From Acetofilamentum sp. (GTDB lineage: Bacteria; Bacteroidota; Bacteroidia; Bacteroidales; JAFGXI01), in contig DYOK01000111.1 in assembly GCA_020720565.1 (NCBI GenBank), positions 1-5,426 of the forward strand: DNA of 5,426 nt, written 5' to 3'. The notes beneath the pieces are model-generated. The model saw only the letters and a list, made by a program, of their open reading frames with translations. It ran no database searches and had not been told where the DNA came from. A program made the translations under genes and the position numbers. Shown here in pieces: positions 1 to 5,411 of this stretch. How positions within the stretch are numbered: the stretch's first letter is position 1; each line of letters opens with the position of its first letter.

Positions 1-6
1 TAAAGA

Positions 7-693
7 TTAATATTTCATGATCGAAATGGCTTTTTTAACTTGCTTTTGTTGCACCAAAAGGGCTTTATAATTGGCACTTTTTTTATCGGCCTCTTGTTCC
101 ATGGCTTGCTCTACTTTTTTAAGTAGTTCTGTCATGTCCAGTTTTAAATCGTTTTCGATTTCGGTTTTCGAACGTTCTTTTATCACGATAGCTTCGAGTG
201 CTTGCGAAAGTTGATCGCCACGAAGGGCTTTTCCAATAATAATCCCATTTCCATCAATTAAGAAATTGGTTGGAATGCCTCTAACTTGATAAATTTTGGC
301 AGCTTCCGATTTCCAATGCATTAAATCGCTGACGTGATAAGGCCAAATTAAGCCATCGTCTTTAATGGCTTGTTCCCATGCCGCTTTGTCTTTGTCGAGC
401 GAAATACTATATACGGTATAGCCTTGCCCCGATTTAAAGTTTTTATCTTTATAGGTGTTGTAAACTTGTACTACATTCGGATTTTCGCGACGGCAAGGCG
501 AACACCAAGCTGCCCAAAAGTCGATTAATACGATTTTGCCTTTTAAATCGGACAGTTTGTAAGTTTTACCATCGGGTGATTGGAACGACACATCGGGTGC
601 CTTCTGTCCAATGTCTAAGCCAACAGTTTGAGCCTGAACGCTTAAGCCAGACAAAGTAAAAGCAAGTATTAAGCGATAAAAAATTTGTTTCAT
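7..693 (-). CDS. Periplasmic TlpA-like thiol-disulfide oxidoreductase with charged C-terminal tail
   Basis: Secreted thioredoxin-fold protein of 228 residues in the TlpA/ResA/AhpC-TSA-like group, probably exchanging thiols and disulfides on periplasmic proteins. Residues 1-21 form a signal peptide: positive start, hydrophobic core, and a VQA-Q cleavage site near 21/22. No lipobox cysteine is present, so a soluble periplasmic protein is expected. The fold starts at GQKAPD (29-34). The redox motif is WCSPC, with cysteines 64 and 67, and the cis-proline is in GIPT (P141). After about residue 170 the protein carries some 58 extra residues rich in Lys, Glu and Gln, predicted helical or coiled coil, which the neighbouring paralog lacks. 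The start lies 6 bp after the stop of the upstream paralog, implying co-transcription and probably translational coupling. The family call is firm; the partner (cytochrome c maturation, general disulfide reduction or other) cannot be read from the sequence. Confidence 0.93.
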   Translation of the reverse strand: MKQIFYRLILAFTLSGLSVQAQTVGLDIGQKAPDVSFQSPDGKTYKLSDLKGKIVLIDFWAAWCSPCRRENPNVVQVYNTYKDKNFKSGQGYTVYSISLDKDKAAWEQAIKDDGLIWPYHVSDLMHWKSEAAKIYQVRGIPTNFLIDGNGIIIGKALRGDQLSQALEAIVIKERSKTEIENDLKLDMTELLKKVEQAMEQEADKKSANYKALLVQQKQVKKAISIMKY

Positions 694-699
694 GTTAGA

Positions 700-1248
700 T
701 TATTGTAAATGTGCTTTAATTGCTTGTTCGAGTGCTTCGCCGCGTAAATTGGTGCCTAATATTTTGCCATCGCCATCGACCAAAAAATTTGATGGAATGT
801 ATTGCACATTATATTGCTGGGCTACTATTTGGTTGCCAAAAAAGTTGGTTTCCCATTCCAATTGATCGGTCTCTATGGCTTGTTTCCATTCGTTTTGGCC
901 TCTATCGAGCGAGATTCCAAAAACTAAAAATCCTTTAGCGTTTTTGAATGTTAGGTTTTTGTATTCGTGATAAGCTTTGACCACGTTAGGATTTTCTGCT
1001 CTGCATGGTCTGCACCAACTGGCCCAAAAATCAATCAGTACCATTTTACCTCTAAAATCGCTTAATTTCATGTCTTTTCCATTGGCTGCGGTAAGCGAAA
1101 TTTCGGGTGCAATTTGACCCACATTGTAACCTACGGTCGAATTTGTCTGTGGGCTTGAAGTTTCAGTGGTGTTGTTTTTAGTCCAACTCGAAAACCCAAA
1201 TACAGCAATGGCTACCACTGAGGTCAGAATTAAAATTTTAATTTTCAT
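700..1248 (-). CDS. TlpA-like thioredoxin-fold protein, exported or membrane-anchored
   Basis: Second thioredoxin-fold protein of the pair, 182 residues, first gene of the two-gene unit. A hydrophobic stretch at about residues 5-19 followed by a polar Asn/Thr/Ser-rich linker (24-38) looks like a signal peptide or an uncleaved signal anchor. There is no cysteine for lipidation and no strong cleavage site. The domain begins at GQIAPE (44-49). The active site is WCRPC, with cysteines 79 and 82, and the cis-proline is P152 in YIPS. By eye it is about half identical to the downstream protein across the fold, including shared DFWA and ENPNVV segments around the active site, so a local gene duplication is likely. 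It ends at the thioredoxin domain, as most TlpA-like proteins do. The different residues between the cysteines (RP here, SP in the partner) and at the cis-Pro (IPS versus IPT) suggest different redox potentials or substrates, which is inference. Confidence 0.92.
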   Translation of the reverse strand: MKIKILILTSVVAIAVFGFSSWTKNNTTETSSPQTNSTVGYNVGQIAPEISLTAANGKDMKLSDFRGKMVLIDFWASWCRPCRAENPNVVKAYHEYKNLTFKNAKGFLVFGISLDRGQNEWKQAIETDQLEWETNFFGNQIVAQQYNVQYIPSNFLVDGDGKILGTNLRGEALEQAIKAHLQ

Positions 1249-1295
1249 GTTTAAATTGTTGTTAAAAGTGATGTGAATAGTTCAGTTTCAAAATT

Positions 1296-1309
1296 TAGGT
1301 TAAAACCTA
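1296..1309. repeat. Short perfect palindrome TAGGTT-AA-AACCTA
   Basis: Two 6-bp arms separated by AA form a perfect inverted repeat about 50-60 bp upstream of the first thioredoxin gene. It overlaps the only promoter-like box I can find there. The position would suit an operator or a small leader hairpin, but a 6-bp palindrome in AT-rich DNA can arise by chance. No regulator gene lies nearby. Confidence 0.35.
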
Positions 1310-1322
1310 TTGAATATTTCCC

Positions 1323-1357
1323 CAATAAATAAGTTAAGGTCTTCGGCCTATTTATTG
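1323..1357. other. Hairpin with 9-bp outer stem upstream of the thioredoxin pair
   Basis: A perfect 9-bp inverted repeat (CAATAAATA at 1323-1331, TATTTATTG at 1349-1357) encloses a short inner stem, GGTC at 1338-1341 with GGCC at 1345-1348, giving a 6-base bulge on one side. Read on the plus strand the inner stem has one G-U pair and the hairpin is followed by TTTTA. Read on the minus strand that pair becomes a C-A mismatch and the hairpin is followed by GGGG. It is therefore more stable and more terminator-like on the plus strand, although both flanking genes are on the minus strand. Its role is unclear. Confidence 0.45.
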
Positions 1358-1489
1358 TTTTACTAACTTGCTATTTATCAATACTATAGATTAATAAAAT
1401 ACGACATTAAATTATTCTAACTACTTAAGGCGTTTTCCACTCCTTTCCAAGATAAAAAGTGAGACTGCTAAATTAATACTTTATGTTGT

Positions 1490-1520
1490 AAAACACAAAC
1501 AAAACAATTCGCCAAGAATT
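1490..1520 (-). terminator. Possible weak terminator after thiL
   Basis: On the minus strand, just past the thiL stop, a 5-bp stem (AATTC at 1520-1516, GAATT at 1510-1506, 5-base loop) is followed by a T-rich stretch interrupted by G (1505-1490). The position is right for ending thiL transcription, but the stem is short and AT-rich, so this is a weak candidate. Confidence 0.25.
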
Positions 1521-1534
1521 ATGCCTTTTTTTAA

Positions 1535-2578
1535 TTACGATACTGAGCTTGCATGATTAAAACCTTGGGCTTCCAAAATCAGATTAGTACCATCACGCGC
1601 GACCAGTGCACATTGCTTATCGGCTTCGACCATGTGACCAATAATTTGTATTTCGGGGTACCGCTTGATGGTTTCGAAATCTGTCATGGGCACTGTAAAT
1701 AGGATTTCGTAATCTTCGCCACCATTCATGGCTGCAATTGATGCATCGACTTTAATCTCGTATCCAAATTTGATGGTTTGTTCGTGAATCGGTATTTTTT
1801 CTTCGTAAATGCGGCAGCCTAAGTTCGATTGTTGGCAAATATGTAAAATTTCGGACGAGAGACCATCAGAAATGTCGATCATAGAACTTGGTTTTACGCC
1901 CATATCGCTGAGCTTCTTGCGTAAGTTGATAGGAGTCTCGGGCTTAAGTTGTCGCTCAATAATGTAATCCCATTGGCTTAAGTCGGGCTGCGAATTTGGA
2001 TTAACAGCAAAAACTTCTTTTTCTCGAATTAGCAATTGCAAACCCATATAGGCGGCACCTAAATTGCCAGTAACACAAATCAAGTCGTTTATTTTAGCCC
2101 CTTTTCGATAAACTAAATCATTTGGTAAGGCTTTGCCAATAGCTGTAATACTGATAAACAAACCTGACTTTGATGATGTGGTATCGCCTCCGACCAAATC
2201 GACTTGATAAGTTTTGCAAGCCTCTTTAATTCCCAAATAAAGTTCGTCGAGGGCTTCGACCGAAGTGCGAGCCGAAACGGCAATCGAAACCAGAATTTGT
2301 GTCGGCTGTGCATTCATGGCCACAATATCGGACAGATTGACTACAACGGCTTTGTAGCCCAAATGTTTAAGTGGGGTATATGCTAAATCGAAATGCACTC
2401 CTTCTGTCAGAATGTCAGTACTTACGACGGTTTGTTCTTTCCCGAAATCGATTACAGCGGCATCGTCGCCCATGGCTTTGAAGGTCGATTTTTGATATAC
2501 TGGCCAGGCATTTGTCAATCGGTCGATTAAACCAAATTCGCCTAAACTCGAAATTGAGGTCAATTTTTGCTTGGACAT
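1535..2578 (-). CDS. thiL: Thiamine-monophosphate kinase
   Basis: ThiL phosphorylates thiamine monophosphate with ATP to give thiamine diphosphate, the last step of cofactor synthesis, in the cytoplasm. From the preferred start the protein has 347 residues, close to the family length. Hallmarks appear in order: SSLGEFGLI at the N terminus, the acidic metal-binding GDDAA (37-41), D55 with EGVHFD (59-64), NLSDI (81-85), GGDTT (130-134), TGNLG (170-174), IDISDGLSSE (234-243) and NGGEDYEIL (285-293). These identify the PurM/ThiL-like fold with its ATP and Mg sites. An ATG in the same frame at 2617 would add 13 residues, but it lies inside the left arm of the terminator hairpin of the preceding gene and the added residues do not resemble ThiL, so the ATG at 2578 is preferred. 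No other thiamine gene is in the window. No clear promoter is seen in the 79 bp upstream. Confidence 0.95.
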   Translation of the reverse strand: MSKQKLTSISSLGEFGLIDRLTNAWPVYQKSTFKAMGDDAAVIDFGKEQTVVSTDILTEGVHFDLAYTPLKHLGYKAVVVNLSDIVAMNAQPTQILVSIAVSARTSVEALDELYLGIKEACKTYQVDLVGGDTTSSKSGLFISITAIGKALPNDLVYRKGAKINDLICVTGNLGAAYMGLQLLIREKEVFAVNPNSQPDLSQWDYIIERQLKPETPINLRKKLSDMGVKPSSMIDISDGLSSEILHICQQSNLGCRIYEEKIPIHEQTIKFGYEIKVDASIAAMNGGEDYEILFTVPMTDFETIKRYPEIQIIGHMVEADKQCALVARDGTNLILEAQGFNHASSVS

Positions 2579-2607
2579 TGTATAGCTTTTTAATAGATAA
2601 AAACAAA

Positions 2608-2635
2608 TCGGCTGCATAAATTGATATGCAGCCGA
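2608..2635 (-). terminator. Intrinsic terminator of the RRM gene
   Basis: A perfect 11-bp stem (TCGGCTGCATA paired with TATGCAGCCGA) with a 6-base loop is followed on the minus strand by TTTGTTTTT (2607-2599). It starts 22 bp after the RRM stop codon and ends 29 bp before the preferred thiL start. The G+C-rich base of the stem and the T tract make this a textbook rho-independent terminator in the leftward direction. On the plus strand no T tract follows it. Confidence 0.88.
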
Positions 2636-2657
2636 CCAGACGTAAAAAATATTTTAA

Positions 2658-2903
2658 TTACGCTTTTGCTCTTGCAGAACTTACTTTTAAAGCACGACCA
2701 CGGACCATTTTGCCGTCAAGGCCTGAAATGGCAGATTGAGCATCAGTGCCATTTTCGAACTCTACAAAGCCAAAGCCTCGGCTTTTCTGAGTATTGCGAT
2801 CCAAAACGATTTTGCATGAAATAACGGCTCCAAATTCTTCGAACAATTGTTTCAATTCTTGTTCACTTACACCATAGTGTAAATTAGCGACATATAAATT
2901 CAT
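2658..2903 (-). CDS. Small single-RRM RNA-binding protein
   Basis: This 81-residue protein consists of a single RNA recognition motif. RNP2 is LYVANL (3-8) and RNP1 is RGFGFVEF (42-49), with aromatic residues Y4, F44 and F46 at the RNA-stacking positions. The rest follows the beta-alpha-beta-beta-alpha-beta order, ending with the last strand RALKVSSA and a short basic tail. Such compact RRM proteins are common in Bacteroidota and cyanobacteria, where they bind single-stranded RNA and affect transcript levels or cold response; the exact target here is unknown. It appears to be transcribed alone: a promoter-like sequence lies just upstream (2928-2956) and a strong terminator just downstream (2608-2635). 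It diverges from panC across 131 bp. The domain call is near certain; the cellular role is inferred from the family. Confidence 0.95.
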   Translation of the reverse strand: MNLYVANLHYGVSEQELKQLFEEFGAVISCKIVLDRNTQKSRGFGFVEFENGTDAQSAISGLDGKMVRGRALKVSSARAKA

Positions 2904-2927
2904 AAAATATTAAGTTAAAAACGTGCA

Positions 2928-2956
2928 CAAGGTAAATAGATATTTCGAATTATCAA
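2928..2956 (-). promoter_or_regulatory. Candidate Bacteroidota-type promoter for the RRM gene
   Basis: On the minus strand a TTG (2956-2954) is separated by 19 bases from TACCTTG (2934-2928), close to the Bacteroidota -33 TTG / -7 TAnnTTTG pattern but one T short in the -7 element. Transcription would begin about 5-8 bases further left, giving a leader of around 20 nucleotides before the ATG at 2903. Confidence 0.5.
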
Positions 2957-2974
2957 GATATTATGTCAAAAAAA

Positions 2975-3006
2975 TGTGAATAAATCTAAAAATATTCATT
3001 TCTTTG
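2975..3006 (+). promoter_or_regulatory. Candidate promoter for panC
   Basis: TTTCTTTG (2999-3006) matches five of the six fixed positions of the Bacteroidota -7 element TAnnTTTG and lies 28 bases before the panC ATG. Upstream, TGTG (2975-2978) is a weak stand-in for the -33 TTG at about 20 bases spacing. The box continues as TTTGCAG, the same heptamer found in the panC-panD spacer. Confidence 0.4.
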
Positions 3007-3034
3007 CAGCCCATTACGAAAAATTATATCGAAG

Positions 3035-3880
3035 ATGTTAGTGGTTACAGCCATTGCTGACTTGCAAAGTGTTATTAAAAATGCGCGTTTAACGCATCAA
3101 AAAATTGGGTTTGTACCTACTATGGGGGCACTCCATCAGGGGCATTTGTCGCTGATTAAACAGGCTAAAGCCCAAACTTCGTTTGTGGTAGCGAGTATTT
3201 TTGTCAATCCTACTCAATTTAACGAAGCCGAAGATTTTAAACTTTATCCTAGAACTTTAGATGTCGATTTAAAAATGCTCGACGAATCGGGATGTGACTT
3301 AGTTTTTACACCTACAGTCGAAGATATTTATCCGAGTAAAGATCTCCGAAAATTTGATTTTGGATTGCTTGAACAAGTGATGGAAGGCTTGCACCGACCG
3401 GGTCACTTTAATGGAGTGGCTCAAGTGGTGTCGAAATTATTTGATGCTGTTCAAGCCGATGTGGCCTTTTTTGGCCAAAAAGACTTTCAGCAATTTGCCA
3501 TTATCAAAGCCATGGTAAAACAACTGAATATCCCTATACATCTGGTGGCTTGTCCCATTGTACGCGAACCATCGGGTTTGGCCATGAGTAGTAGAAACCA
3601 ACGTTTGAGCAAGTTACAAAAAGAACAAGCCTCAGCCATTTATAAACATTTGACTTGGGCCAAAACGAATTTCAAACAATATTCGCTATCAGAATTAAAA
3701 AACGAAGTGGAAAAATGTTTTTTTTCCTCCGAAGGACTTGAACTTGAATATTTTGAAATAGTCGATGAAAATACACTTATTGAACTAAATTCATGGCCTG
3801 TTGATGTAAAAATTGTGGCTTGTGTTGCCGTTTTTTGTGGAAAAGTTAGGCTAATCGATAATATTGTATTTAATTTGTAG
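3035..3880 (+). CDS. panC: Pantothenate synthetase (pantoate--beta-alanine ligase)
   Basis: PanC joins pantoate and beta-alanine using ATP, releasing AMP and diphosphate, to form pantothenate (vitamin B5) in the cytoplasm. At 281 residues it matches the usual length (about 280). The class I nucleotidyltransferase motifs are intact: FVPTMGALHQGH (26-37) with the HIGH-like HQGH, FVNPTQF (56-62) with Q61 for pantoate binding, RPGHFNGVAQVV (121-132), FGQKD (146-150), and SGLAMSSRN (180-188), the KMSKS-like loop. The segment before that loop reads REPSGLAMSS where many homologs have READGLAMSS, a conservative local difference. The start follows a short AT-rich leader without a Shine-Dalgarno sequence. 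panD, which supplies its beta-alanine substrate, is 155 bp downstream on the same strand. panB and panE, needed for pantoate, are not in the window. Confidence 0.97.
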   Translation: MLVVTAIADLQSVIKNARLTHQKIGFVPTMGALHQGHLSLIKQAKAQTSFVVASIFVNPTQFNEAEDFKLYPRTLDVDLKMLDESGCDLVFTPTVEDIYPSKDLRKFDFGLLEQVMEGLHRPGHFNGVAQVVSKLFDAVQADVAFFGQKDFQQFAIIKAMVKQLNIPIHLVACPIVREPSGLAMSSRNQRLSKLQKEQASAIYKHLTWAKTNFKQYSLSELKNEVEKCFFSSEGLELEYFEIVDENTLIELNSWPVDVKIVACVAVFCGKVRLIDNIVFNL

Positions 3881-3933
3881 CGCTTTTTTACGATGCTTTT
3901 ACAGCTTAGCTTTATAAGTATGTCAAGTATGCT

Positions 3934-3962
3934 TTAGATTATTATTTGGCATTATTTTTTTG
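3934..3962 (+). promoter_or_regulatory. Weak candidate promoter for panD in the panC-panD spacer
   Basis: TTTTTTTG ending at 3962 resembles the TAnnTTTG -7 element with the A missing and continues as TTTGCAG, as ahead of panC. No good TTG element is found at the expected spacing; the nearest is a TTAG at 3934-3937. It would give a leader of roughly 65 nucleotides before panD. T-rich runs of this kind are frequent in AT-rich spacers, so read-through from panC remains equally possible. I see no terminator hairpin between panC and panD. Confidence 0.25.
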
Positions 3963-4035
3963 CAGTTAATAATCTGATTTTAAGTTAGTTTTAGATTTTT
4001 TTGAACAAAGTTTATAAATACCGTTCATCACAGAA

Positions 4036-4386
4036 ATGAATATAGAAGTTGTCAAATCGAAAATTCATAAGGTAACCATTACCGAAGCCAATTTGCAATA
4101 TGTAGGCAGTATTACCATCGATCCATTGCTTTTGGAGGCTGCTAATATTATCGAAAACGAAAAAGTTCAAGTGGTCAATATCAATAATGGGGAGCGTTTA
4201 GAAACCTATGTGATTAAGGGCGAGAGAGGTAGTGGCGAAATTTGTCTCAATGGCCCTGCTGCACGTAAAGCTGCTGTGGGCGATGTGGTGATTATTATTG
4301 CATATGGTTCTATGGATTTTGAAGAAGCTAAATTGTTCAAACCCAGCTTAGTATTCCCAGATACGGCAACCAATCAATTGATATGA
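4036..4386 (+). CDS. panD: Aspartate 1-decarboxylase proenzyme
   Basis: PanD is a pyruvoyl-dependent enzyme that decarboxylates L-aspartate to beta-alanine, feeding PanC. The 116-residue proenzyme has the expected length. The self-cleavage site is present as Y22-V23-G24-S25: cutting between Gly24 and Ser25 turns Ser25 into the catalytic pyruvoyl group at the start of the larger chain. Other conserved residues sit at the positions known from the E. coli enzyme: K9, R54, T57 and Y58, followed by the GERGSGEICLNGPAAR segment (62-77). The protein should therefore be active. No gene for a PanZ/PanM-like maturation factor is seen here, as expected outside enterics. The last bases overlap the next gene by ATGA, so translation of the two is probably coupled. 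No Shine-Dalgarno sequence precedes the start. Confidence 0.97.
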   Translation: MNIEVVKSKIHKVTITEANLQYVGSITIDPLLLEAANIIENEKVQVVNINNGERLETYVIKGERGSGEICLNGPAARKAAVGDVVIIIAYGSMDFEEAKLFKPSLVFPDTATNQLI

Positions 4387-5411
4387 CCACACCAAATAGC
4401 TCGATTAAGCACTACATTGGAAATACATTAAAGTTCTTCGTCTTTTTGGGTGCAGGGCTTTTTTTATTTTGGCTGATTTACAAAGACCAAGATACCACCG
4501 TTCTGTTTTCAAATTTAAAAAATACCAATTATTTTTGGATCGCTCTTTCGCTTTTTGCTGGTGCATTAAGCCATGTGGTGCGTGCCATCCGATGGCAAAA
4601 AATGATTGAGCCTTTGGGATACAAATCGAGCTTTTGGAATGCTTTCTTTTCGGTGATTAATACCCATTTTGCAAATTTAGCAATCCCTCGTTTGGGCGAA
4701 ATAACCCGACCTGGAATTGTAAAAAAATACAACAATATTCCTTTTAGTGTCAGTTTTGGAACCATTGTGCTGGAGCGGATTATCGACATGTTAATTCTTT
4801 TGATTTTAACTGTGGTCATTATTCTAACACAATCAAAGGTGTTTTATTCGTTTGTACACAACAATCCACCTGTCGAAGAGAATTTATTAAAATTAAGAGA
4901 TTCCCTATTGATTCAACTGAGTTTAGGGGTGTTGTTGGCAATACCGATTTTGTTATGGGTTTTTAAAAAACAAATTAAAAAAACTTTTATTTATGTCAAA
5001 TTCGAGCATCTTATTCAAGAGTTTCTCGATGGGCTAAGGTCTTTTAAAACTATCAAAAATAAGTCTTTGTTTATATTTCATTCGGTTTTAATATGGTTTC
5101 TGTATTATTTACTCACTTATTTACCTTTTTTTGCTTTTGAGGCCACTTCTGGCATTTCGGTTTGGGGTGGTTTGGCCGTGTTCGTAATAGGTAGTTACGG
5201 CATGGTTGCTCCAGTGCAAGGTGGCTTAGGCGCTTGGCATTTTATGGTGGCTGGCACATTAATCGTTTTGGGGATTAACGACCAAGAGGCACGTTCTTTC
5301 GCCTTAATCGTTCACGCTGCACAAACCTTACTCATTGTGGTAATGGGCATATCAACCACAGCTTTGCTTCCTATAGTAAACCGTAAAAAGAACCCAACAA
5401 AGTCAATCTAA
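4383..5411 (+). CDS. YbhN/UPF0104-type (LPG synthase transmembrane-like) integral membrane protein
   Basis: This 342-residue inner-membrane protein belongs to the family sharing the flippase-like transmembrane domain of lysylphosphatidylglycerol synthase (MprF), also called YbhN, AglD or UPF0104. Hydrophobic segments are seen near residues 17-33, 50-66, 87-102, 130-150, 173-190, 230-250, 256-278, 287-300 and 308-330. Family marks include VVRAIRW (65-71), RLGEITRP (103-110), the IPFSVSFGTIVLERIID segment (119-135), and P277 with GGLGAWH (280-286), corresponding to the conserved PGGLG-E motif. No soluble aminoacyl-transferase domain follows, so it is not a full MprF; lipid or polyprenyl-linked substrate transport is a family-level guess. 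Its ATG overlaps the panD stop codon by four bases (ATGA), marking it as an operon partner. The protein ends in a basic tail (NRKKNPTKS). A T-rich run begins 4 bases after the stop codon at the window edge, too little to call a terminator. Confidence 0.9.
   Translation: MTTPNSSIKHYIGNTLKFFVFLGAGLFLFWLIYKDQDTTVLFSNLKNTNYFWIALSLFAGALSHVVRAIRWQKMIEPLGYKSSFWNAFFSVINTHFANLAIPRLGEITRPGIVKKYNNIPFSVSFGTIVLERIIDMLILLILTVVIILTQSKVFYSFVHNNPPVEENLLKLRDSLLIQLSLGVLLAIPILLWVFKKQIKKTFIYVKFEHLIQEFLDGLRSFKTIKNKSLFIFHSVLIWFLYYLLTYLPFFAFEATSGISVWGGLAVFVIGSYGMVAPVQGGLGAWHFMVAGTLIVLGINDQEARSFALIVHAAQTLLIVVMGISTTALLPIVNRKKNPTKSI

Larger units (their letters stand above)
1249..1534. other. Non-coding AT-rich spacer between thiL and the thioredoxin pair
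   Basis: This 286-bp stretch has no convincing open reading frame on either strand and no tRNA-like cloverleaf that I can see. It holds a possible weak thiL terminator (1506-1520), a longer hairpin (1323-1357), and a short palindrome (1296-1309) overlapping a rough promoter-like box for the thioredoxin pair (TAAATTTTG on the minus strand, 1289-1297, with no well-spaced TTG partner). Both flanking genes read leftward, so the region probably contains the end of the thiL transcript and the promoter and leader of the thioredoxin operon. Confidence 0.6.

Noticed and set aside
720..938. Plus-strand reading frame of 72 codons opposite the second thioredoxin gene
   Set aside because: It lies entirely antisense to a well-supported gene, has no recognisable motif, and its composition reflects the complementary strand.
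1249..1534. Riboswitch, for example a TPP type near thiL
   Set aside because: The spacer lies downstream of thiL, not upstream, and I see none of the conserved TPP riboswitch core sequences; the thiL upstream gap is filled by the terminator.
2113..2386. Additional reading frames on both strands within thiL
   Set aside because: They are out-of-frame or antisense to the clear ThiL coding sequence and encode no recognisable domain.
2621..2824. Plus-strand frame of 67 codons opposite the RRM gene and its terminator
   Set aside because: It runs through the terminator stem and antisense to RNP1/RNP2 of an intact RRM gene; no independent support.
4529..4819. Minus-strand frame of 96 codons inside the membrane protein gene
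   Set aside because: It is antisense to the conserved RLGEITRP and LERIID segments of an intact membrane protein; a shadow frame.
4383..5411. Full lysylphosphatidylglycerol synthase (MprF)
   Set aside because: Only the flippase-like membrane domain is present; the C-terminal aminoacyl-transferase domain is missing and the frame ends normally with a stop codon.
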